Source: Brevibacillus gelatini (GTDB lineage: Bacteria > Bacillota > Bacilli > Brevibacillales > Brevibacillaceae). From it: DNA of 64,000 nt. Every line of letters starts with the position of its first letter. Within the stretch, counting starts at the first letter, position 1. Location of the stretch: positions 1-64,000 of the forward strand of contig NZ_RHHS01000012.1 of assembly GCF_003710935.1 (NCBI RefSeq). The letters run 5' to 3'. The notes beneath the pieces were generated by a model. It was not told where the DNA came from. It saw only the letters and a program-made list of their open reading frames with translations, and made no database searches. Shown here in pieces: positions 7,652 through 15,934 of this stretch. The translations under genes and the position numbers were made by a program.

Positions 7652-8953
7652 ATGAAAAAACTGTTTTTGCTGTCTGTCCTCGTCAGCCTGTTCACAGTGA
7701 TGCAGGATGGAACTTTGCTGTACGTCCTGCTGCCGCAGATCCAGGAACAATTTGCAACCAGTCTGTCCACATCGATCTGGATTATGAATCTGTACATTTT
7801 GCCGTTTGCTCTGCTCATGATCGTCATGGGCAGAGTGGCGGACCGTTACGGGCACATCCGGGTGTTTCTCATCGGTTTGGCCATTTATACGGCGGGCTCC
7901 TTCCTTGGGTATTTCAGCAATTCCTTTCCGCTTTTATTGGGGAGTCGTTTTATTCAGGGGATCGGTTCTTCCATTCTCGTACCCGTCAGCCTGGTGATCT
8001 TGCTGAAGCGGTTTGGGAAAAAACGCTACGGGCAAGCGATCGGGTCCTGGAGCGCCACGTGTGCGCTTGCAGCGGCTTGCGGTCCCATCAGTGCCGGGGT
8101 GATCGGGCATTTTGCGAGCTGGAGGTTCACCTTTTTGGCAAATGGCACGCTGGTGCTGCTCGCTTTGCTGGCCCTGATTGCCTCGCTCAAATCGTCGCCT
8201 GTACCGGATGAGGAACGGGACACGCAGGTCGTCCCGATGCCGAATCTGTGGAAGGAAAGTGAAACGTACCTGTTTTTGATCGGCAACTTCTTTGCCGGAT
8301 TTATTCTGAACAGTCTGCTGTATGTACTGCCTTTCATGCTGGGCAATTTTCTCGACTACGACAGCCTGCAAATCGCCTACACGGTCACTCCGTTGTGCGC
8401 ATCCATGATCGTATCTGTGGGAATAGCCGGGCGACTGGAGAGAAAAATGCCGCTGGAGTTTGTCATCAGCACGGGATTTTTCGGTCTGTTGGCGAGCCTG
8501 TGCCTGTATATGCTTCGCGAGGTGCCCCTGTACGTGTACATGGGAGCTTCTTTCCTGGCCGGGCTTGGGCTTGGGATCGTCATCATTTCCATTACTTCGG
8601 CCTGGATGAAGAAATTTACCTACGATCATCTGGGATTGGGCTCTGCCATATTGAACATGCTGCGACTGGTGGGCGCTGTTATCGGCAGTTCGCTTTCTGC
8701 CAGCCTGTTTCGCAGGATGGTCGACACATCGTTGCACACGGGTGGAGTTCCCGCCAATGAGTGGCTGGCAAGCCTGAAAGCGTCCGGTGAGCCGATTGCG
8801 CAAATGGTGTGGGCCAACGGGTTTTCACAAGTGGTCGTAGGCGTGTTCGCGGTTCTCAGCCTCGTACCCGTCGCCATGATAGTCTGGTATATCGCCCGAT
8901 ATGGGTGGAGACGAAAGCAGCAGAATCAGGCTTCTCCCGTTCAGGATGGATAG
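7652..8953 (+). CDS. MFS transporter (drug/metabolite exporter type)
   Basis: A 433-residue major facilitator protein with about 12 membrane segments. Motif A is visible as GRVADRYGHIRV between helices 2 and 3, and a motif-C-like CGPISAGVIGH follows helix 5, which points to a drug:proton antiporter of the EmrB/QacA style. It starts 6 bases after the dehydrogenase stop with a poor ribosome site, so translation is probably coupled. As last gene before a strong terminator it is the likely exporter of, or resistance to, the product of the upstream enzymes. Substrate unknown. Confidence 0.85.
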   Translation: MKKLFLLSVLVSLFTVMQDGTLLYVLLPQIQEQFATSLSTSIWIMNLYILPFALLMIVMGRVADRYGHIRVFLIGLAIYTAGSFLGYFSNSFPLLLGSRFIQGIGSSILVPVSLVILLKRFGKKRYGQAIGSWSATCALAAACGPISAGVIGHFASWRFTFLANGTLVLLALLALIASLKSSPVPDEERDTQVVPMPNLWKESETYLFLIGNFFAGFILNSLLYVLPFMLGNFLDYDSLQIAYTVTPLCASMIVSVGIAGRLERKMPLEFVISTGFFGLLASLCLYMLREVPLYVYMGASFLAGLGLGIVIISITSAWMKKFTYDHLGLGSAILNMLRLVGAVIGSSLSASLFRRMVDTSLHTGGVPANEWLASLKASGEPIAQMVWANGFSQVVVGVFAVLSLVPVAMIVWYIARYGWRRKQQNQASPVQDG

Positions 8954-8979
8954 ACGCGACGGGAAGAAGCCTTCTTTTT
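8929..8979 (+). terminator. rho-independent terminator after the MFS gene
   Basis: GGCTTCTCCCGT (8929-8940) pairs with ACGGGAAGAAGCC (8959-8971) with one bulged base, followed by TTCTTTTT. The left arm lies within the end of the MFS gene. It should end most transcripts before the amidohydrolase gene. Confidence 0.8.
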
Positions 8980-9006
8980 ATGGAAACAGGGAAAGGAGAA
9001 TGTCCG

Positions 9007-10125
9007 ATGAAACGAAGAACCGCTTTTGTTTGCGATGAGAGCTATTTTTGGCACAATACCGGGAATGGCGCTTTGTTTTTGCCCGCTGGCGGCTGGATTG
9101 AAACAGATGTGCATTCGGAGAGTCCGGCAACCAAACGGCGTGTAAAAAATCTGCTGGAGCGTTCCGGTTTTATCCGTGAGCTGGTACAAATCCCGCCCAG
9201 GGTGGCAACAGAAGAAGAGATTGCGGCTGTGCATGATCGAGCGTATATAGAGCGGGTGGAAGCATTGAGCCAGACGACGGGAGATGCTGGCGAACTGGCG
9301 ATTGTCGGGTATGGCTCTTTTGAAATCGCCTGTTTGTCGGCGGGGGGAGGTTTGCGCGCTGTCGATGCGGTAATGCGCGGCGAGGTGGACAATGCCTACG
9401 TGCTGCACCGACCGCCCGGCCATCATGCGGAACGGGACAAGGGCATGGGATTCTGCCTGTTCAACAACGTCGCCATCGCAGCCAGATACGCGCAGCGAGC
9501 ATATGGCCTAAAGCGGATCGCAATCGTGGATTGGGATGTCCATCACGGAAACGGCACGGAAAGCATTTTTTACGATGATCCTGAGATACTGTTTGTTTCC
9601 TTGCACCAGGAAAACAACTATCCTCCCGAAAGAGGCCACTTGCATGATACAGGAAAAGGGGCGGGGGAAGGATACACGATGAATATTCCGTTGCCGGCCG
9701 GTACCTCTGATGCAGGCTATCTGGAGGCGCTCCGAACCATCGTCGCACCTGTGATCCGCCAGTTTGGACCCGAGCTGATTCTCGTCTCTGCGGGGCAGGA
9801 TGCCAGCCTGTTTGATCCGTTGGGCAGAATGATGGTGACTGCCGAAGGGTTTTATCACATGGCAAAGGAAATGCATGCGCTGGCCGATGAATGCTGTCAG
9901 GGCAGGCTGATTGCCTGTCACGAAGGCGGATACAGCGCAGCCTACGTTCCGTTTTGCACGCTGCGGGTGATCGAGGCGTTGAGCGGCATCCGAAGCGTGG
10001 TGGAAGACCCATTCGCTCCAACGTTCCAGCATTTGCCGACGCAAGTAATCACCCGCGATCAACGGCTTCACTTGCAACTGGCGAAGGAGCAGCATGCGAA
10101 ACACTGGACTGTTTTGCAAACGTAA
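9007..10125 (+). CDS. histone deacetylase-like / acetylpolyamine amidohydrolase-type enzyme
   Basis: A 372-residue zinc amidohydrolase of the arginase/deacetylase fold. His139-His140 (PPGHH), zinc ligands Asp177 and His179 (DWDVHHGNG), Asp265 (SAGQDA) and the catalytic Tyr309 (EGGYS) are all present, so it should be active. Bacterial members deacetylate acetylated polyamines, lysine side chains or small acyl-amines. The ATG at 9007 follows AAAGGAG at good spacing; an in-frame extension back to 8809 merely overlaps the MFS gene. It lies 53 bases beyond the MFS gene and 27 beyond the terminator, so it depends on readthrough or its own promoter. A link to the amine pathway is plausible but unproven. 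Confidence 0.85.
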   Translation: MKRRTAFVCDESYFWHNTGNGALFLPAGGWIETDVHSESPATKRRVKNLLERSGFIRELVQIPPRVATEEEIAAVHDRAYIERVEALSQTTGDAGELAIVGYGSFEIACLSAGGGLRAVDAVMRGEVDNAYVLHRPPGHHAERDKGMGFCLFNNVAIAARYAQRAYGLKRIAIVDWDVHHGNGTESIFYDDPEILFVSLHQENNYPPERGHLHDTGKGAGEGYTMNIPLPAGTSDAGYLEALRTIVAPVIRQFGPELILVSAGQDASLFDPLGRMMVTAEGFYHMAKEMHALADECCQGRLIACHEGGYSAAYVPFCTLRVIEALSGIRSVVEDPFAPTFQHLPTQVITRDQRLHLQLAKEQHAKHWTVLQT

Positions 10126-11193
10126 ACGTAAAACAATCTGATCCGAGCATTCATCCGGCTGTAAATATCCGCCTTCTATACGGATAGACAGAAGGGATAG
10201 GGGAGATAGCGAAGAATAAATCAGAAGCGTTATCGCTCGACTATGCAAGAAAAGTCAAAAGGCAGATGAAAGTCAACTTCCTTCTTCGCAAATGACCGGA
10301 AAAGTGGTTACAAACGTAGAGTGTCCAGTGATGGGCGCTCTTTTTCTGTCTGATCTTGGTGATCGTCGAAATGGACAAGCAGGCTACAAACGGCGGCAAA
10401 TAACCTGGATGTACTCGCGTATTTTTCATGGTGGAGCATTGATATTCAAATATTGACTTGTTCTTTTCTTCCCGCAGCTCCATATTTTTGAACACAGTTT
10501 TCCTACACTAACCTTATCTATAAAACACGGAAGTGGCAGGAGGAATGGGGGAGTCGCTTACGAAAGGGAGAAGGCTGGTGCCTGTCGCAGACATCCAGAA
10601 GAAGCTTCCCCGGATGCAGAAGCAACGACGAGGCCCTTTCGCCACATTCACTACCACCGAATCTCATTAATTATACAAAATTTGGAATCTGTAATAGTAA
10701 CCCGACCATAATCACGAAACCGAATGTCATCGCCATCCCCCTTTCCTTTACAAAACACCTTTCCCCAACCAGTATGAAAAAACAGCAAAATGCCAAAGCA
10801 GAGCGGTTCAAGTAGATCAACCAGAAAGCAGCAGAATCACAACAAGGCGAAAAATAATTGTTCCATTATAGAAAAACAGCCTTCCTATTCGCAGAAAATT
10901 ATGCCGAGTTATCCAAAAGTTGCTTTTTTTTGAATGGGGATTTAGTATGATTTGGAAGGGAATATGCAAAACAATGGCGAATAACTAGGAACAAAGACAT
11001 ATGTTGTCGAATAGACTGGAGATTTTGTGATCTCTTTTACCTAGTTTTCGCGCCGAAAACTTCTAGGGTTTGCGGTCTTACTGGTCGTTGAACTTCCCAG
11101 CACTTCCAATGAATTGGGCGTACATCCTATGCACCTCTCACTTGGAAAGCTTTCTCTGTGTTCATATTTGCTAGGAAAGGGAAAGGAAAATTG
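10126..11193. other. about 1 kb without a recognisable gene
   Basis: No family-level coding signal is seen on either strand. A 41-codon reading frame preceded by AGGAGG is listed separately. A/T-rich stretches around 10690-10990 look intergenic. A hairpin with arms CCTAG-TTTTCG and CGAAAA-CTTCTAGG lies at about 11040-11067 and lacks a T-run, so it is not a standard terminator. The promoter for the EAL gene should lie here, but I cannot place it confidently. Confidence 0.5.
10545..10670 (+). CDS. possible 41-residue basic peptide
   Basis: An ATG at 10545 opens a frame of 41 codons rich in Arg and Lys (begins MGESLTKGRR, ends TTTESH). AGGAGG at 10538-10543 is only one base upstream of the ATG, closer than normal, so initiation here would be inefficient. 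No signal peptide, membrane segment or known motif is seen. It is reported because the surrounding kilobase is otherwise empty; it may be spurious. Confidence 0.15.
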   Translation: MGESLTKGRRLVPVADIQKKLPRMQKQRRGPFATFTTTESH

Positions 11194-11916
11194 ATGGAGA
11201 GCTTTGCGGAACTATTTGAGAAAAGAGAGTATTATCATGCGTTTCAGCCCATATGCCAATTCCCAGATAAAAAAAGAATAGGGTATGAGGTGCTGCTCCG
11301 CAGTAAATCGGGTCGAAACCCGGAGCTGTTGTTTGCGATGGCCAAGGAAAAAAGAAAGTTGCCAGAGCTGGATACCCAGTCTTTTCGGCATGCGCTTCTG
11401 TCTTTTTTTCGTTCATCCAAGGAACACACACAGGAGCTCCTGTTTGTCAATATTTTTCCGTCCACGATCGTGGAAGATTCGTTTCCAGGATTCATTGAGG
11501 AAATCAAGCAAGCTTTTCTTCCGTATTTGAAAAGAGTCGTCCTGGAAATAAACGAATCGATCATGGAAGGGGAAGGTTGGCATGATCCTGTTTTTACCAA
11601 TCGGATTCGTGAGTTGAAAAAGATAGGCTTTTTGATTGCGTTGGATGATGTAGGGGATGCAGCAAATATTTTTCAAAAAATAACGGATCTTTCGCCGGAT
11701 TTCATCAAGATCGATCGTTTCTATTCCAAGGATCTTTCGACTTCGCAAGAAAAACAGACAGTCATCAAGCTGTTTGTTGACTTTTGCAAGTACGAACCTC
11801 AACTCATTCTTGAAGGAGTTGAAGAAGAAGAAGATTTTGCTTGCGCCTCTTCATTGGGAATCGCAATGGGACAAGGATACCTTTTCGGAAAACCGGATCG
11901 CCTGCGGGAAGAGTAA
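11194..11916 (+). CDS. EAL-domain protein (cyclic-di-GMP phosphodiesterase-like)
   Basis: A 240-residue stand-alone EAL domain. The signature is EVL (YEVLLRSK) instead of EAL; the metal-binding and catalytic positions EINES, LDDVG, FIKIDR and EGVE are retained, and the closing GQGYLFGKP loop is present. It probably hydrolyses cyclic-di-GMP to pGpG, or binds it. The ATG at 11194 has AAAGG seven bases upstream and is preferred over the GTG at 11158. It stands first in a three-gene group ending in a GGDEF protein, so the unit may both make and break the second messenger. Confidence 0.85.
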   Translation: MESFAELFEKREYYHAFQPICQFPDKKRIGYEVLLRSKSGRNPELLFAMAKEKRKLPELDTQSFRHALLSFFRSSKEHTQELLFVNIFPSTIVEDSFPGFIEEIKQAFLPYLKRVVLEINESIMEGEGWHDPVFTNRIRELKKIGFLIALDDVGDAANIFQKITDLSPDFIKIDRFYSKDLSTSQEKQTVIKLFVDFCKYEPQLILEGVEEEEDFACASSLGIAMGQGYLFGKPDRLREE

Positions 11917-11946
11917 GAGGGGAGAGCAGAATTGGAGGAATTACTG

Positions 11947-12303
11947 ATGTTTGGTGATAGTAGCGTATATTCAAGGAAAGCCACTCTATCCTTAAAAATT
12001 TCCGAGTTTGAAGTGCCTCCGATGCAGGATTTGCTGATTATTGGCAGAAAAGCGCCAATTGGACCGGAAGCGGTACGGAGGATGGCAGAGGCGCTGTCTC
12101 CGGAGCAGTTTACCCTGCTGAAAATCGATCATCCGAAGATCGAGGCGGTGCTTTTGCGAAACTCGATCCTGCAGATGATGGACGAAAAACTGCTGATGAA
12201 AATTATTCTTGAGGAATCAGAGCGGATGATTAGTGAATCAATGGTATTGCGTTCTGAACTGAAAATTGCGTTGTCTGTACAGCGTGAGGTGGATTTGCTA
12301 TGA
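11947..12303 (+). CDS. uncharacterised protein of the cyclic-di-GMP module
   Basis: A 118-residue soluble protein I do not recognise. The N-terminal half has mixed beta-like sequence (KATLSLKISEFEV, LLIIGRKAP); the C-terminal 60 residues are helical and may form a coil. The ATG at 11947 has GGAGG (11934-11938) eight bases upstream. Its stop overlaps the ATG of the CBS-GGDEF gene (ATGA at 12300-12303), so the two proteins are probably made in a fixed ratio, which suggests a partner or adaptor of the diguanylate cyclase. No function is assigned. Confidence 0.65.
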   Translation: MFGDSSVYSRKATLSLKISEFEVPPMQDLLIIGRKAPIGPEAVRRMAEALSPEQFTLLKIDHPKIEAVLLRNSILQMMDEKLLMKIILEESERMISESMVLRSELKIALSVQREVDLL

Positions 12304-13109
12304 ACATCTCCGAAATCATGAATCCGACGATCTATTCCATTTCCTCTGACAAATCCGTTTCCCATGCTGCGAAGCTCATGAGTGAGTATCAAATGGATTC
12401 GCTGGTTGTCATTGACCATGGAGAGGTAGTCGGTTTAGTGACTTCCCGAGATGTCCTGACTGCGCATCCAAACCGGATTGTTGCCGATGCGATGTGCAAC
12501 GAGGTGCATTACCTGCTGGCGGATCAGAACATTTGGGAGGCGCACCATTACTTTCTCAATGAAAATGCCCGACTGGCCATTATCCTCGAGGACCAGCAGG
12601 TAAGCGGGATGATTACGAAAGAAATCGTGGACATGCAAATTGCCCAATACAAAGACCCGCTGTCCGGTCTGTATCGGGCGCCTTATATCCAATTTATCGG
12701 GGAGAGCTATTTGCAGAAAAAAATCCCGTTTCACCTGCTGTTCATCGATTTGAACAATTTCGGCAGAATTAACAAGCAATATGGTCATCCGTTTGGCGAT
12801 GATGTCATCCGGACCTATTCGGCCGTTCTTTCTTCGGTTGCCGAGGATCAAGGTGGTCACTTGTGCCGTTATGCGGGGGATGAATTTGTCTTGATTTCTA
12901 CTGCTCCTGACGCGCTTGTCGAGCAGTATATCGAGCTGATTTCGCGACCGACCGACGTGCTGGACATTACGGTTTCCGCAGCAGTCGGCCATGTGAACGG
13001 CTACAGTGAGCCTGATTTTTTCAGCCACTCCTGGAGGGAACTGATCGCGCAAGCAAGCCTTGCATCATCTGCGATCAAGGCACAGAGGATGGAGTCTTCT
13101 TTTTCCTGA
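12300..13109 (+). CDS. CBS-domain diguanylate cyclase-like protein (CBS-CBS-GGDEF)
   Basis: A 269-residue protein. Residues about 1-115 form a CBS pair (IMNPTIYSISSDKSVSHAA at the start), expected to sense an adenosyl ligand; residues about 118-262 form a GGDEF domain with DPLSGLYR, the metal loop FIDLNNFGRIN and the signature RYAGDEF. Alanine replaces the first glycine of GGDEF, a change found in active enzymes too. No membrane segment is seen, so it acts in the cytoplasm. Translation is coupled to the upstream unknown gene by an ATGA overlap. Probably synthesises cyclic-di-GMP in response to nucleotide state. Confidence 0.83.
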   Translation: MNISEIMNPTIYSISSDKSVSHAAKLMSEYQMDSLVVIDHGEVVGLVTSRDVLTAHPNRIVADAMCNEVHYLLADQNIWEAHHYFLNENARLAIILEDQQVSGMITKEIVDMQIAQYKDPLSGLYRAPYIQFIGESYLQKKIPFHLLFIDLNNFGRINKQYGHPFGDDVIRTYSAVLSSVAEDQGGHLCRYAGDEFVLISTAPDALVEQYIELISRPTDVLDITVSAAVGHVNGYSEPDFFSHSWRELIAQASLASSAIKAQRMESSFS

Positions 13110-13257
13110 TTGTGACTGTTACGCTGCTGGATATGGCGTGGGCAAGGCGCACACGAGGAAGCCGCCCGCTAAAAATGGGCAAATGAAACCGACGCGAAGT
13201 TCATTCGTATTACCTATTGTCAGAGAGAAATGAAATCGGTCAGAGGAGGCCTACTAC

Positions 13258-13572
13258 ATGATTATTTCTACAACCAGCACCTTGCAAGGAAAAGAAATTG
13301 AAGCCTATCTGGATATTGTCAGCGGAGAAGTCATCATGGGAGCAAACGTGGTTCGCGACTTTTTGGCAGGAATCACGGACATTATCGGCGGCAGAAGCGG
13401 CTCCTATGAAAGCAAACTGGCAGAAGGACGCGAGCTGGCGCTGCAAGAAATGAAGGAAAAAGCGCGCGCGCTTGGGGCAAACGCTGTCATTGGGGTCGAT
13501 CTCGACTTCGAAACGCTGCGAGAAGGCATGATGATGGTCATCGCGACCGGAACCGCTGTTCGAGTAAAATAA
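13258..13572 (+). CDS. UPF0145 (YbjQ-like) family protein
   Basis: A 104-residue protein matching the YbjQ/UPF0145 family: conserved start of the type [16 protein letters not shown], a central [11 protein letters not shown] and [14 protein letters not shown]. Members form pentameric beta barrels described as possible heavy-metal-binding proteins, but no function is established. GGAGG lies just upstream of the ATG, and a strong terminator follows the stop directly, so it is probably a single-gene unit. Confidence 0.85.
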   Translation: MIISTTSTLQGKEIEAYLDIVSGEVIMGANVVRDFLAGITDIIGGRSGSYESKLAEGRELALQEMKEKARALGANAVIGVDLDFETLREGMMMVIATGTAVRVK

Positions 13573-13601
13573 GCCGGCAAACGCCCGGCTTTTCTTTTTT
13601 T
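13571..13601 (+). terminator. rho-independent terminator after the UPF0145 gene
   Basis: AAGCCGG and CCGGCTT arms (13571-13577 and 13585-13591) around a seven-base loop, followed by a run of T broken by one C. The stem begins immediately at the stop codon. Confidence 0.85.
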
Positions 13602-13757
13602 GTGCAACATTTGCGAGCGCTTCAAGCCATTGAAAGCGAAGAGAAGCAAGCGGCGTTCCCAGCTGATTACATAAAAAAACTGGTCAATCTCCAAATAGTT
13701 GCGTTAAAATATGACCAAACAATGACAAGGATACCAAACAAAAGAACGAGGGAAAAC

Positions 13758-14666
13758 ATGCGCCATATTTGTTCCTTACTCGCCGTTGTCCATGAACTGA
13801 CAGAACAGTCTGTGCGTTTTGACTTGTACCAGGAGATTCGAAGAACGACCACTGTCCGAGAGTTGCTGAGACCAAATGCCCAGTTGCCTCGGCACTATTT
13901 TGACTATTTGTTTCATTCAGGCGTGATGGATGTGGAGAACGATCCCCCTTACCAGCCAGGGGTGATAAAGCCGGCTTCAATCGGAATGAACATCCGGTCA
14001 CTCGGCGGCAACGTATTGTTTGACATGTGCTTCGCTCCCCAGACGTATAAATTATGGCAGAATACAGATGCCAGCCTGGAAGACCTGTCTTTGCCGCCTG
14101 ATATTTTTGAAGAGTACGTATATCGCCTGGGGGCCATCAGCAGGTTTCGCTACCTGGGGCGGGTAGACGATCCGCTCGTGGCGACTTCGCTTGGCGAAAA
14201 CGACATGATCGAATTCAAGCGCGACTTTTTGCTGTCCAAAGGCGGAATCATTAAGACAATTGTCGCATTCGCCAATTCGAACAATGGCAATCTCTTCCTG
14301 GGGATTACCGATGAAGGGACCGTTTGCGGCATCGATCACGAAATCGAACAGTACGGCGACCCGGATAAATACATACTGGCCATAACACAGTACATTCAGG
14401 ACAAGACCTCGCCATTCATCACACCGTTTCCGAAAATCTCCCTGAAAAAAGTGAACGGCAAGCATGTCGTCGCGATTTTTGTGGAGGTTGCCTCCGAACT
14501 GATTTGCGGTCTGGATAAAAATAGCGAGAAATACGTCGTCATCCGCACGAACAATCGCTCGGTCGTAGTCAAAGACCCGCATCAAATAGGCGAAATTTAC
14601 GTCAAACGAAAACTTGGCAGTGAGATCAGCCGACGATTGGGACTTTTGCAGAATCATCGGGCATGA
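13758..14666 (+). CDS. AlbA_2/Schlafen-type putative ATP-binding protein
   Basis: About 302 residues. The C-terminal half carries the AlbA_2 (Schlafen) domain: ENDMIEFKRDF, then IVAFANSNNGNLFLGITDEG, the usual nucleic-acid or nucleotide-binding core. The N-terminal half (about 150 residues) is unrecognised and helical. The ATG at 13758 is chosen because GAGGG lies five to six bases upstream; the longer GTG reading from 13602 begins inside the preceding terminator. Members are often annotated as ATP-binding or transcriptional regulators and some sit in defence loci. No defence neighbours are seen here. Confidence 0.72.
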   Translation: MRHICSLLAVVHELTEQSVRFDLYQEIRRTTTVRELLRPNAQLPRHYFDYLFHSGVMDVENDPPYQPGVIKPASIGMNIRSLGGNVLFDMCFAPQTYKLWQNTDASLEDLSLPPDIFEEYVYRLGAISRFRYLGRVDDPLVATSLGENDMIEFKRDFLLSKGGIIKTIVAFANSNNGNLFLGITDEGTVCGIDHEIEQYGDPDKYILAITQYIQDKTSPFITPFPKISLKKVNGKHVVAIFVEVASELICGLDKNSEKYVVIRTNNRSVVVKDPHQIGEIYVKRKLGSEISRRLGLLQNHRA

Positions 14667-14690
14667 TGGATATTCGAAGGAGGGTGCTGC

Positions 14691-15746
14691 ATGGTATCGT
14701 CTTTGCGTGCTTACCTGTTCATTGTGATGGTGGCAAGTATGATGATTGCCGGTTGTGCACAGACTGACAAAGTGCCAGCCGACATGAGTAACCACATCGA
14801 GAAAGAGCTTGATGCGGTGGAAAAAGTAACCGTCATGTCAACAGATGGGCAGGAAGTGATGCTGGATTTGCCGACATTCATGAAGGAACTGGCTGGACAG
14901 GGCAAAGATTTGCAGCTTTCAGAAACAGCCTTGAAGCAGGAAGACGTGCGCTTTACGCTCGTCCTGTACCGCAAGCAATTGGCCCCGCTCGTCGTGGCCG
15001 TTGGAGAAGGGGCCAGCCAGTTTGGCGAAAATACATATCGCGGTGCAGGGGCAGTCGCCTTTTATCAATGGATTCAGAAGCTGACAGGAAAAGGATTGTT
15101 GTCGCAAAAAATCAACACCGTCCTGCTCTCCGCCGAGGACATCTCCAAGACGAGGGTGCTGGGAGAGACAGAAATGGAAGCAATCCGCACAGTGCTGGCA
15201 GCGGCTGTGCCCGAGACAGGGGCGACCCGGAAGCAGTATCCGCTCTATCCGAATTACCGCTTGCGCATCAATTCAGCAGAAAGACCGCTGGAAGTAACCG
15301 TGTTGACCCCGACCTTAATCAGTGTGCCGTTTGGAAAGGAAACCCACACGTTTCACGTGGACGGCGAGCTTTTTTCCAAGCTGACAGAGTGGATTCCTCC
15401 GGCTGAGATGGAAGAAATGCAGTTGGAGCAGCTTTTCAAGGCAAGCAAGATTCGGATTGCCCCGACAGGCGCCATGGCTGTGGAAGGTCTGGAGCTGGAA
15501 GTCAGGAAGACGACCGTGGAGCAGGGGATTGCACATCAGGCCGTGCGCCTTTTGCAAACGGCAGAGTTGTTGAAGGAAGCACCAAAAGAACCGGGACCAG
15601 AGCAGTACCGCTTATACTTTACCGTGAACGGGAAAGAGCACGAATTGATTTTGTATGACAATCATTTCCAAATAGACGCAAATTGGTTCGCTCACCATGA
15701 AATGGCCGACGCGATGTGGAAATTGTTGCAAAGTGCTAGAAAATGA
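14691..15746 (+). CDS. predicted lipoprotein of unknown function
   Basis: A 351-residue exported protein with a basic/hydrophobic signal sequence and lipobox MIAGC, giving lipid-modified Cys22. The mature part alternates beta-like and helical segments with no motif I recognise; two roughly similar halves (DVRFTLVLYRKQ and QYRLYFTVNGKE regions) hint at an internal duplication. AAGGAGGG lies seven bases before the ATG. It follows the AlbA-like gene by 24 bases and may share its transcript. Likely anchored on the outer face of the cytoplasmic membrane. Confidence 0.75.
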   Translation: MVSSLRAYLFIVMVASMMIAGCAQTDKVPADMSNHIEKELDAVEKVTVMSTDGQEVMLDLPTFMKELAGQGKDLQLSETALKQEDVRFTLVLYRKQLAPLVVAVGEGASQFGENTYRGAGAVAFYQWIQKLTGKGLLSQKINTVLLSAEDISKTRVLGETEMEAIRTVLAAAVPETGATRKQYPLYPNYRLRINSAERPLEVTVLTPTLISVPFGKETHTFHVDGELFSKLTEWIPPAEMEEMQLEQLFKASKIRIAPTGAMAVEGLELEVRKTTVEQGIAHQAVRLLQTAELLKEAPKEPGPEQYRLYFTVNGKEHELILYDNHFQIDANWFAHHEMADAMWKLLQSARK

Positions 15747-15860
15747 TGGGTTTTCCTCATGAAGTTTCGAAGTTATGGTCACGATAAGGAGAACATATTA
15801 CTACCACTTTTGCATTTTTTGTCGTAGAATAGTTACGTTGCACTGATAGTGGCAGCTATT

Positions 15861-15893
15861 GACCGAAAGAAGACAGTTGTCTTTTGGCCGGTC
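15861..15893. promoter_or_regulatory. imperfect hairpin in the sucC leader
   Basis: GACCG (15861-15865) pairs with CGGTC (15889-15893), and the inner AGAAGAC pairs with GTCTTTT around an AGTT loop. It lies about 40 bases before the sucC ATG. It may be a protein-binding site or an mRNA-stabilising stem; nothing in the sequence decides. Confidence 0.35.
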
Positions 15894-15934
15894 TAAAAGC
15901 CTGCCGATCTTTATCTGCCATAGGAGGATGGAGA

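Noticed and set aside
8809-9006. Longer N-terminus for the deacetylase-like protein
   Set aside because: It overlaps the MFS gene and the terminator, and has no ribosome site; ATG 9007 has AAAGGAG and begins at the family start.
10241-10495. 84-codon minus-strand frame in the 10-11 kb gap
   Set aside because: No ribosome site evident and no recognisable protein features.
10980-11160. Possible cyclic-di-GMP (GEMM) riboswitch ahead of the EAL gene
   Set aside because: The conserved GEMM core and tetraloop pattern were looked for and not found; only an isolated bulged hairpin is present.
13602-13757. GTG start for the AlbA-like protein
   Set aside because: The GTG sits at the end of the terminator T-run, so it could not be transcribed from downstream promoters; ATG 13758 has GAGGG.
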